7,453 nucleotides of DNA from the NCBI GenBank assembly GCA_021154945.1, contig JAJNQF010000240.1:1-7453 (forward strand). The letters are read 5' to 3'. Below are positions 1-5,556 of this stretch, piece by piece (within the stretch, counting starts at the first letter, position 1; every line of letters begins with the position of its first letter). The position numbers were made by a program, and so were the translations under genes. Below the pieces are notes generated by a model. The model saw nothing but the letters and a program-made list of their open reading frames with translations, was not told where the DNA came from and made no database searches. This DNA comes from Sphingomonas sp. GTDB lineage: Bacteria; Pseudomonadota; Alphaproteobacteria; Sphingomonadales; Sphingomonadaceae.

Positions 1-355
1 CGACGTCAACTGCTACATCCGCGACGTCACCGGCACCGATTTCACCGCGAAGAACTTCCGCACCTGGGCCGCCAGCGTCGCCGCGTTCGAGGCGCTAGCC
101 TCGGCCGAGCGCGACCTAAGCCTGAAGGCGATGCTCGAACCCGTCGTCGCCCGCCTTGGCAACACCCACGCGATCGCGCGGAAAAGCTATGTCCACCCGT
201 CGCTGATCGCGCTGGTAAAGACCGGCCAGTCGACCTTCCGCAAGGCCCTCCGCCTCCCCCGCGCCAAGCGCTACATGAGCCGCGAGGAGTGTGGCCTGAT
301 CACCTTCCTCGAAGCCGGCACGCCCGCCGTTGCAACCATCGCAAAAGCGGCCTGA
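1..355 (+). CDS. DNA topoisomerase IB, C-terminal part (5' end outside window)
   Basis: This is the end of a eukaryote/poxvirus-like type IB topoisomerase, which relaxes supercoils by nicking one strand and forming a 3'-phosphotyrosyl bond. The frame is open from base 2 to the TGA at 353-355 (117 residues visible). Seen directly: a VNCYIRDVTGTDFTAKNFRTW segment, whose arginine in the FRTW motif matches a conserved catalytic arginine of the family, and LGNTHAIARKSYVHP, whose tyrosine (codon 188-190) is the expected nucleophile. Nine residues before the tyrosine, where vaccinia topoisomerase has a catalytic histidine, this protein has asparagine; I believe that is common in the bacterial branch. 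The tail after the tyrosine is about 55 residues. The MscS-type gene starts 11 bases downstream, so the two are probably co-transcribed. The start and the N-terminal DNA-binding domain are not in the window. Confidence 0.9.
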   Translation, partial: DVNCYIRDVTGTDFTAKNFRTWAASVAAFEALASAERDLSLKAMLEPVVARLGNTHAIARKSYVHPSLIALVKTGQSTFRKALRLPRAKRYMSREECGLITFLEAGTPAVATIAKAA

Positions 356-366
356 CGAGTATCTCC

Positions 367-1542
367 ATGACCAATACCACTTCCGCCGCCAAGCAACCGA
401 TCTTCGACGCAAGCGACGTCGGCGATCACGCCCAGGGCTTCGTCACCGCCAGCATCGCCTGGGTTCAGGCATACTGGCTGCAGATCCTGATTGCGTTCGG
501 GATCGGTGCTGTGATCGTCATCGTCCTCCACACAGCGCGCCGGTTCGGCAGCAAGCTCTGCGAACGCCCGCGCGCGCTGAACGGCTGGGGGCTGGTCGTC
601 GGCAAGGCGATCGCACGGACCGGCAATTTCTTCATCGTCATGCTCGCGGCGAAACTCGTCTCCGGCTATTCCGCCGCCCCCGGCGAGGTATCGAAGACGA
701 TCGATTTCCTCTTCACCGTCGCCGCCGTCATGCAGGCCGCCGTCTGGGTTCGCGAGATCATCCTCGGCGCGATCGAACACCGCACGCAGTCCGAACATTA
801 TTCGGGCGAGGCTTTGCTCTCGGCGATGGGCCTGATCCGTCTGCTCGTCACGTTCGTGGTCTTCGCGGTCGCGCTGGTGGTGGTGCTCGACAATCTCGGC
901 GTCAACGTCACCGGCCTGGTGGCGGGTCTCGGCGTCGGCGGCATCGCGATCGGCCTTGCAGCGCAGGGCATCTTCGCCGACCTGTTCGCCGCGCTCGCGA
1001 TCATCTTCGATCGCCCGTTCCGCCGCGGCGACTCGATCAGCTACGATACGGCCTCGGGCAGCGTCGAGGCGATCGGCCTGAAATCCACGCGCATCCGCGG
1101 GATCGACGGCGAGGAGCGCGTGATCTCGAACAAGAACCTCCTCAACAAGGAGATCCTTAACAACACGCAGCGCAATCACCGCCGCGCGAAATTCCTCATC
1201 GGCGTCACCTATTCGACGCCCCCGGAAGTCTGCTCGCGCATCCCCGCGATGCTGAAGGAGATCGTCGAAGCCAACGACAAGATCTTCACCCGCGCCGGCT
1301 TCACCGGCTTCGGCGCGTCGAGCCTCGACTTCGAGGTCCAGTTCGACAGCAAGGGCCCCGATTATGCGAGCTTCTACGACGGCCGCACCGCAGTCGGCAT
1401 CGCGATCCTGAAGCGCCTCAACGACGAGAAGATCGAGATCGCCTTCCCCACCCAAGTCAACATGATGGCCGCGCCGGATGGGTCTATGGTGATGCCGTAT
1501 CCGGAAGGGCGACTGTCGGGCGCGGACGCAACGCCCGCCTGA
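367..1542 (+). CDS. MscS-family mechanosensitive ion channel
   Basis: This 391-residue inner-membrane protein should open under membrane tension to release solutes during hypo-osmotic shock. Hydrophobic segments lie at about residues 36-56, 87-102, 111-136 and 153-175. They are followed by the pore-lining stretch at about 179-216, rich in Gly and Ala (GLVAGLGVGGIAIGLAAQ) and ending FDRPFRRGDSI, the family hallmark. The soluble beta domain follows (GSVEAIGLKSTRIR, then ISNKNLLNKEILN), and then the alpha/beta C-terminal domain with IEIAFPTQ near residue 360. E. coli MscS has 286 residues and three membrane spans, so this one carries extra N-terminal spans, as many MscS paralogues do. I chose the ATG at 367, 11 bases after the topoisomerase stop; an in-frame ATG at 289 would overlap that gene by 67 bases. 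The ribosome binding site is weak (ACGAG at 355-359), which suggests translational coupling. The gene converges on putA. Confidence 0.93.
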   Translation: MTNTTSAAKQPIFDASDVGDHAQGFVTASIAWVQAYWLQILIAFGIGAVIVIVLHTARRFGSKLCERPRALNGWGLVVGKAIARTGNFFIVMLAAKLVSGYSAAPGEVSKTIDFLFTVAAVMQAAVWVREIILGAIEHRTQSEHYSGEALLSAMGLIRLLVTFVVFAVALVVVLDNLGVNVTGLVAGLGVGGIAIGLAAQGIFADLFAALAIIFDRPFRRGDSISYDTASGSVEAIGLKSTRIRGIDGEERVISNKNLLNKEILNNTQRNHRRAKFLIGVTYSTPPEVCSRIPAMLKEIVEANDKIFTRAGFTGFGASSLDFEVQFDSKGPDYASFYDGRTAVGIAILKRLNDEKIEIAFPTQVNMMAAPDGSMVMPYPEGRLSGADATPA

Positions 1543-1620
1543 TTAATCGCCTGGCGCGTTCACCGGCGTTCGCGTTCGGGTATGTCCGCGCCGGTTAGGG
1601 CGGCCTTACCCGACCTTGTT

Positions 1621-1667
1621 CTCCCGCGAAGGCGGGAGCCCAGTCTGGATCCCCGCCTTCGCGGGGA
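1621..1667. repeat. REP-like hairpin pair 1 (head-to-head)
   Basis: The first hairpin, 1621-1638, is CTCCCGC-GAAG-GCGGGAG, a perfect 7-bp stem. The second, 1650-1667, is TCCCCGC-CTTC-GCGGGGA, also a perfect 7-bp stem. The loops are reverse complements of each other, so the second is an inverted near-copy of the first, as in bacterial interspersed mosaic elements built from paired REP units. AGCCCAGTCTGGA joins the two. Confidence 0.85.
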
Positions 1668-1747
1668 AACAATGCTTGCTGGAGTACCGTGAACACGGCT
1701 GCCGAACAAACTGGGCATGAAGAGCTCGCCCCCATGCCCTAACACCA

Positions 1748-1844
1748 CCCCGGCGAAGGCCGGGGCCCAGTTGGAGAGGTCGCAGTAACGAAGCGCAACA
1801 CCCTTCAGCAACGTCTCCCACCTGGACCCCGGCCTCCGCCGGGG
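1748..1844. repeat. REP-like hairpin pair 2 (head-to-head)
   Basis: The first hairpin, 1748-1765, is CCCCGGC-GAAG-GCCGGGG; the second, 1827-1844, is CCCCGGC-CTCC-GCCGGGG; both have perfect 7-bp stems. The first is followed by GCCCAGT, as is the first hairpin of pair 1 (1638-1644 and 1765-1771). The loop of the second is one base off CTTC, the complement of GAAG. Pair 2 therefore repeats the architecture of pair 1 with a different stem sequence and a longer spacer (61 bases against 11). Confidence 0.8.
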
Positions 1845-1845
1845 A

Positions 1846-1857
1846 GGCGCTAGCGCC
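1846..1857. repeat. 12-base perfect palindrome GGCGCTAGCGCC
   Basis: This self-complementary dodecamer lies one base after the last REP-like hairpin and upstream of the end of putA. It could be part of the repeat unit or a protein binding site; nothing in the sequence decides this. Confidence 0.5.
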
Positions 1858-1902
1858 GGGAGGCCCTATAATGCGGGGGACCTGGGTTCTGTCGGGCCGA
1901 AA

Positions 1903-3333
1903 CTAAATCCCACCCTCATCCAACGACAGCAACGTCGCATTCCCCCCGGCACTCGTCGTATCCACCGAAACCGCCCGCTCCGCACAGAACCGATACAAAT
2001 ACCGCGGCCCACCAGCCTTAGGCCCGGTCCCCGACAACCCCTCGCCCCCGAACGGCTGAGACCCGACGACCGCGCCGATCATCGACCGGTTGATATACAG
2101 ATTCCCCACCGCAGCCTCGGCCTCGATCACTTCGGCCGCCCGCGCGATGCGGCTGTGCAGCCCCATCGTCAGGCCGTAACCCTTGGCGTTCACCCGCGCG
2201 ATCGTCTCGCTGAGCTTGCCCGCCTCCCAGGTCGCGACATGCAGGATCGGCCCGAACCATTCCTGGTTCAGATCCTCGATCGCGCCGATCCGCACCAATG
2301 TCGGCGGCACGAACAGCCCATCCGTCGGCACGTCGAGCGTCTTCAGCCACTGCCCGCGCACGCTCTCACGGTACGCCATCAGCTTGTCGTACGCCGCCTG
2401 GTCGATCACCGGCCCGACATCGGTCGCCGGATCACCCGAGCGCCCGATCCGCAACGTCTCCATCGCGCCCGACAGCATCTCGATCACGCCGTCGGCGATA
2501 TCCTCCTGCACCAGCAGCAGCCGCAACGCCGAACACCGCTGCCCCGCAGACCGGAACGACGACGCGATCACGTCCGCCACCACCTGCTCGGGCAGCGCGG
2601 TGGAATCAACGATCATCGCATTGATCCCGCCCGTCTCGGCAATCAGCGGCACGATCGGCCGCGTGTCGTCGTCGAGCAGAGCCCGCGCAATCTTGCGCGC
2701 GGTCGCGGTCGACCCGGTGAACGCGACCCCCTGGATCCGCGCGTCCGCGGTCAGCGCAGCGCCGACTTCGGTACCGCCCGTGACGAGGATCAGCACGTCG
2801 GCCGGCACCCCCGCCTCATGCGCCAGCGCGACCGCAAGCGCGGCGATCCGCGGCGTCTGCGGCGCGGGCTTGGCGACCACGCTGTTGCCCGTCACGAGCG
2901 CCGCCACCGTCTGGCCGAGGAAGATCGCCAACGGGAAGTTCCACGGCGCGATCGTCGCCCAGACACCGCGGCCCTCGATATGCAGCATGTTGCGCTCGCC
3001 GGTCGGCCCCGGCAGCTCGATCGCCTGAAGGTTCGTCCGCGCCTGCTGCGCATAATAGCGACAGAAATCGGCCGCCTCGCGCACTTCGCCGATCGCATCC
3101 GCGATCGTCTTGAACGCCTCCTGCACGCAGATCGCCATCAGCTCGTCGCGGTGCTTCTCGAGCAAATCGGCGAGGCGCTCCAGACAGGCCGCCCGATCAT
3201 CCACCGGCGTCCGAGACCAAGCCGGAAACGCCGCATGCGCGCGACCAATGGCAGCCGCAACAGAACTCCCCTCCCGCAAGCGGAAGGGGAGCAGAAACGG
3301 CAGCAACCGTCGCCTCAAGCGTCCCCACATCAC
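1903..3333 (-). CDS. putA: PutA C-terminal half: P5C (glutamate semialdehyde) dehydrogenase domain, separated by frameshift
   Basis: This frame encodes the NAD-dependent aldehyde dehydrogenase domain of PutA, which oxidises glutamate-5-semialdehyde to glutamate. Seen: PWNFPLA (residues 130-136 of the open frame), FTGST at 205-209, the general-base glutamate in IAETGG (E233), the nucleophilic cysteine in GQRCSALR (C267), EWFGPILHV at 358-366, and PFGGEGLSGTGPKAGGP followed by a VDTTSAGGNATLLSL tail, close to known PutA C-termini. The frame opens only at GTG 3333 (ATG at 3330), directly after an in-frame TGA, with no convincing ribosome binding site; its first 22 or so residues are translated hairpin and out-of-frame linker. 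Family homology starts at about SVAAAIGRAHAAFPAW. The N-terminal beta-strand region common to aldehyde dehydrogenases (NPAxG...) is absent. It overlaps the upstream half by 137 bases in another frame. It is either an independently started remnant, a frameshift-dependent product or a broken gene. Confidence 0.85.
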   Translation of the reverse strand: MMWGRLRRRLLPFLLPFRLREGSSVAAAIGRAHAAFPAWSRTPVDDRAACLERLADLLEKHRDELMAICVQEAFKTIADAIGEVREAADFCRYYAQQARTNLQAIELPGPTGERNMLHIEGRGVWATIAPWNFPLAIFLGQTVAALVTGNSVVAKPAPQTPRIAALAVALAHEAGVPADVLILVTGGTEVGAALTADARIQGVAFTGSTATARKIARALLDDDTRPIVPLIAETGGINAMIVDSTALPEQVVADVIASSFRSAGQRCSALRLLLVQEDIADGVIEMLSGAMETLRIGRSGDPATDVGPVIDQAAYDKLMAYRESVRGQWLKTLDVPTDGLFVPPTLVRIGAIEDLNQEWFGPILHVATWEAGKLSETIARVNAKGYGLTMGLHSRIARAAEVIEAEAAVGNLYINRSMIGAVVGSQPFGGEGLSGTGPKAGGPRYLYRFCAERAVSVDTTSAGGNATLLSLDEGGI

Positions 3334-4867
3334 TCAAATCCAACCCGGCAGAATTCCGGTGCCCCCCGGCCCCAAACAAATCCACTGGCAACGGAATGCT
3401 AGGATGCCGCTTCCCCCCGACCGCAGCGATCTTCGCCACAGGATCCGCCAGAATCTCCGCCTCGGTCAGCCGCTCATCCGCCAACTGGTGCACGAAGCTG
3501 GAATTAGCCCCATTCTCCAGCAACCGCCGAACCAGATACGCGAGCAAATCCCGATGCCCCCCGACCGGCGCATAAACCCGGCAATGATACCCGTTCTCCT
3601 GCACCAGCCGCTCGTACAGCCCGTCGCCCATCCCGTGCAGCCGCTGGAACTCGAAATCGCGCGAGTTGCCCGCCCATTCCATGATCGTCGCGACCGTCAG
3701 CGCATTGTGGCTCGCAAACGCCGGCCGGATATTCTCCGCCGCCAGCATGTCCCTCGCCACCGCCAGGTACGACACGTCGGTCGCCGCCTTGCGCGTGAAC
3801 AGCGGATAGTCCGCCAGTCCCTCGACCTGCGTCCGCTTGATCTCGCTATCCCAATACGCGCCCTTCACCAGCCGTACGTTCATCACGCGGTCCAGCCCGT
3901 TCGCCCATTCGATCACCGGCCGCGCGCGCTTGCCATACGCCTGCACCGCCATGCCGAATCCGTCCCAGCCCTTCAGCGACGGCAGCCCCGCGACCGTGCC
4001 GATGATGTCCAGACTCATCTCCAGCCGCTCGGATTCCTCCGCATCGACGGTCAGCGCGATGCCCTTCGACGCCGCCTGCACCGCCAGCGCCTCGAGCATT
4101 TCGGTCAGCGCGGGGACGCATTCGCTCCACCGCGCCACCTCGTATCGCGGGTGCAGCGCCGACAGCTTGACCGAGATCGAGTGCCCCGCCGCCGGATCGC
4201 GCCCGACCGCGTCGACCGCACCGACATACGCCTGGAAATATCGCTGCGCATCGGCATGCGTCCGCGCCGCCTCGCCGAGCATGTCGAAGCTGGCCGTGAA
4301 GCCCTTGTTCTCCGGCCGGCGCATCCGCTTCATCGCCTCGTCGATGGTGCGACCCATCACGAAGATCTCGCCCATCATCTTCATCGCCGCGCCGACCGCC
4401 TGCCGCACGAACGGCTCGCCCGCCCGGCTGATCAGGCGCCGCAGCGGCCCGGTCGATCCCTCGCCGACCAGCACGCGGCCGACCACCAGCCCCCAGGTCG
4501 CCGAATTGACGAGCTTAGAGTTCGATTTCCCCGCATGCGCCCGCCAATCGGCATCGCCCAGCTTGTCGGCAATCAGCAAATCCGCCGTCTCGGGATCGGG
4601 CACGCGCAGGAACGCTTCCGCCAGCGACAGTAGCGCGACGCCCTCCGACGAATTGAGCCGATATTCCTGGAGGAACTGGTTCACCCAGCCCTTGCTCTGC
4701 GCCGCCCGCAGGTCCGCGAGCAGCCCCAGCGCATGCCCCATCACCCGCTCACGCGAATCCGAATCGAGCGCGGCGCGGTCCAGCAAGGGTTTTAGAACAT
4801 CGGGTTCGCTCGCGCGGTACAGCTTCGCCATGATATCACGGGCATTGGACGTTACGGCAGTCGACAT
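3197..4867 (-). CDS. putA: PutA N-terminal half: proline dehydrogenase domain, frame runs off into junk tail
   Basis: This frame encodes the FAD-dependent proline dehydrogenase part of PutA, which oxidises proline to pyrroline-5-carboxylate and passes electrons to the quinone pool. The start at 4867 has GGAAG (4879-4875) seven bases upstream. The N-terminus has no ribbon-helix-helix domain, so this is a non-repressor PutA of the short (about 1000-residue) type. Seen: a helical arm domain (about 10-140), then the barrel with SVKLSALHPRYE (232-243), DAEESERLE (275-283), VRLVKGAYWDSEIKR (331-345), FASHNALTVA (384-393), EFQRLHGMGD (406-415), VYAPVGGHRDLL (431-442) and RRLLENGANSSFVHQ (448-462, holding the substrate-binding arginine pair), then GGKRHPSIPLPVDLFG and GLDLSD. 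After about residue 522 the frame leaves the family: it reads the palindrome as APLPLAGGE and then 20 or so alien, cysteine-rich residues to the TGA at 3199. The domain itself looks complete. Confidence 0.9.
   Translation of the reverse strand: MSTAVTSNARDIMAKLYRASEPDVLKPLLDRAALDSDSRERVMGHALGLLADLRAAQSKGWVNQFLQEYRLNSSEGVALLSLAEAFLRVPDPETADLLIADKLGDADWRAHAGKSNSKLVNSATWGLVVGRVLVGEGSTGPLRRLISRAGEPFVRQAVGAAMKMMGEIFVMGRTIDEAMKRMRRPENKGFTASFDMLGEAARTHADAQRYFQAYVGAVDAVGRDPAAGHSISVKLSALHPRYEVARWSECVPALTEMLEALAVQAASKGIALTVDAEESERLEMSLDIIGTVAGLPSLKGWDGFGMAVQAYGKRARPVIEWANGLDRVMNVRLVKGAYWDSEIKRTQVEGLADYPLFTRKAATDVSYLAVARDMLAAENIRPAFASHNALTVATIMEWAGNSRDFEFQRLHGMGDGLYERLVQENGYHCRVYAPVGGHRDLLAYLVRRLLENGANSSFVHQLADERLTEAEILADPVAKIAAVGGKRHPSIPLPVDLFGAGGHRNSAGLDLSDVGTLEATVAAVSAPLPLAGGEFCCGCHWSRACGVSGLVSDAGG
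3266..3291. repeat. REP-like palindrome inside putA at the domain junction
   Basis: The sequence is a 12-bp stem with a 2-base loop and one mismatch (C3273 against A3284): CTCCCCTCCCGC-AA-GCGGAAGGGGAG. Its core matches the perfect hairpin at 5432-5453. The bases following it, GGGAGCAGAAA (3287-3297), recur at 5534-5544 at the edge of the other element, so both belong to one repeat family. Imperfect direct repeats flank it: GGCAGCCGCAAC (3250-3261) and GGCAGCAAC (3299-3307). It lies exactly where the proline dehydrogenase reading frame stops matching its family and the aldehyde dehydrogenase frame starts. Confidence 0.85.
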
Positions 4868-4964
4868 TTTCCAGCTTCCGGTTGGGTGAGGCTTGCGATC
4901 CGCTTGCCTGTACGCCTAGAGACATTTCAGCGCTTAGCGCCAAATGAGCTTTGAGGGGAATGCC
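4868..4964. promoter_or_regulatory. Divergent control region of putA and the MaoC hydratase
   Basis: These 97 bases separate two divergent starts and must contain both promoters. I see the putA ribosome binding site (CTTCC on the + strand, 4875-4879) and an 11-base inverted repeat GCGCT-T-AGCGC at 4930-4940. The latter could be an operator half-site pair; alphaproteobacterial putA genes are often controlled by a divergent Lrp-type PutR, but no such regulator gene is next to it here. No sigma-70 boxes stand out. Confidence 0.45.
4953..4958 (+). promoter_or_regulatory. Ribosome binding site that sets a GTG start
   Basis: GAGGGG lies six bases upstream of GTG 4965. The longer frame from ATG 4944 has no such site, and the protein beginning at the GTG (MATITTAQMQ) has the usual length and N-terminus of small MaoC hydratases. 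Confidence 0.7.
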
Positions 4965-5423
4965 GTGGCGACGATCACCACCGCGCAGATGCAGCAGCGC
5001 ATCGGCACCGAGACGGTTTCCGACTGGGTCGAGGTCACGCAGGCCATGATCGACAAATTCGCCGATGCGACCGGCGATCACCAGTTCATCCACATCGATC
5101 CGGTTCGCGCGGCGCAGACCCCGTTCGGCGGCACGATCGCACACGGCTTCCTGACGCTGTCGCTGATGCCGCTGCTTTCGTCGAAGGTGCCCGACGCCCC
5201 GCAGATCGAGGGTGCCAAGATGGGCGTCAATTACGGCGGCAACTCGGTCCGCTTCCTGACGCCGGTCCGCTCGGGTTCGAAGGTACGCGGTCGCTTCAAG
5301 CTGCTCTCGTTCGACGAAAAGCGCCCCGGCCAATGGCAGCAGACCAACGCGTTTTCCGTCGAGATCGAGGGCCAGGAAAAGCCCGCCCTGATCGCGGAAT
5401 GGATAAGTCAGATTTTCGTTTGA
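4965..5423 (+). CDS. MaoC-family (R)-specific enoyl-CoA hydratase / dehydratase
   Basis: This 152-residue single-domain hotdog-fold protein should add water to an enoyl-CoA double bond (or remove it) in the cytoplasm. The hydratase-2 signature is seen as FADATGDHQFIHIDP: the catalytic Asp and His are residues 38 and 43 (spacing D-x4-H). It is followed by a PFGGTIAHGFLTLSLMPLL segment typical of the NodN/MaoC group and by VNYGGNSVRFLTPVRSGSKVR, the second half of the fold. I chose GTG 4965 over ATG 4944 because of the ribosome binding site at 4953-4958. The thiolase follows on the same strand after 133 bases, which supports a role in beta-oxidation-like degradation of fatty, branched or aromatic acyl-CoAs; the actual substrate cannot be read from the sequence. 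A perfect hairpin begins nine bases after the stop. Confidence 0.88.
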   Translation: MATITTAQMQQRIGTETVSDWVEVTQAMIDKFADATGDHQFIHIDPVRAAQTPFGGTIAHGFLTLSLMPLLSSKVPDAPQIEGAKMGVNYGGNSVRFLTPVRSGSKVRGRFKLLSFDEKRPGQWQQTNAFSVEIEGQEKPALIAEWISQIFV

Positions 5424-5431
5424 AACTAATT

Positions 5432-5544
5432 CCCCTCCCGCTTGCGGGAGGGGTCAGGGGAGGGTCCGAGATAGCCGCGATTGCGCCGGCTGCTTTGGCC
5501 ACCCCCTCCCCCAACCCCTCCCGTAACCTGAATGGGAGCAGAAA
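5432..5544. repeat. Composite inverted-repeat element between hydratase and thiolase genes
   Basis: The left end is a perfect 10-bp hairpin, CCCCTCCCGC-TT-GCGGGAGGGG (5432-5453). Arm 5445-5464 (CGGGAGGGGTCAGGGGAGGG) is the reverse complement of arm 5504-5523 with 18 of 20 positions matching and 39 bases between. The right end (GGGAGCAGAAA, 5534-5544) is shared with the element inside putA. The right-hand copy of the hairpin is degenerate (CCCCTCCCGTAACCTGAATGGGAG). The element runs directly into the thiolase ribosome binding site (AGAGGA, 5545-5550), so its folding in mRNA could change thiolase expression relative to the hydratase. No T-run follows the hairpin, so full termination is not expected. 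Confidence 0.8.
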
Positions 5545-5556
5545 AGAGGAACACCC

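Larger units (their letters stand above)
1543..1902. other. Convergent intergenic region with REP-like hairpins, no gene
   Basis: This 360-base gap lies between the ends of the MscS-type gene and putA. I see no credible coding frame; the short open frames here have no ribosome binding site and follow the repeats. It contains two pairs of GC-rich hairpins (1621-1667 and 1748-1844) and a 12-base perfect palindrome. Bases 1543-1620 and 1668-1747 show no clear structure. No T-run follows any hairpin, so canonical intrinsic terminators are absent, though the hairpins could still protect the 3' ends of the two converging transcripts. Confidence 0.8.

Noticed and set aside
289..366. Upstream ATG 289 as the start of the MscS-type protein
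   Set aside because: It would overlap the topoisomerase end by 67 bases, and the added residues are out-of-frame topoisomerase sequence.
271..1455. Long antisense open frame (394 codons) over the MscS-type gene
   Set aside because: It mirrors the real gene in GC-rich DNA, is packed with Arg, Asp and Ala without any domain, and has no ribosome binding site.
1560..1821. Short - strand frames in the convergent gap (SPRRRGSRL-type, AKAGIQTG-type)
   Set aside because: These peptides are translations of the REP-like repeats, a common source of false genes in sphingomonads.
1621..1857. CRISPR array
   Set aside because: The units are hairpins of differing sequence in alternating orientation, without regular repeats and spacers.
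2155..4633. Long + strand open frames across putA
   Set aside because: Their translations are Arg, His and Pro rich shadow sequence, while the - strand frames carry clear PutA motifs.
5432..5453. Intrinsic terminator after the MaoC gene
   Set aside because: The hairpin is strong but is followed by TCAGGGGAGGG, not a T-run, and belongs to a repeat element.
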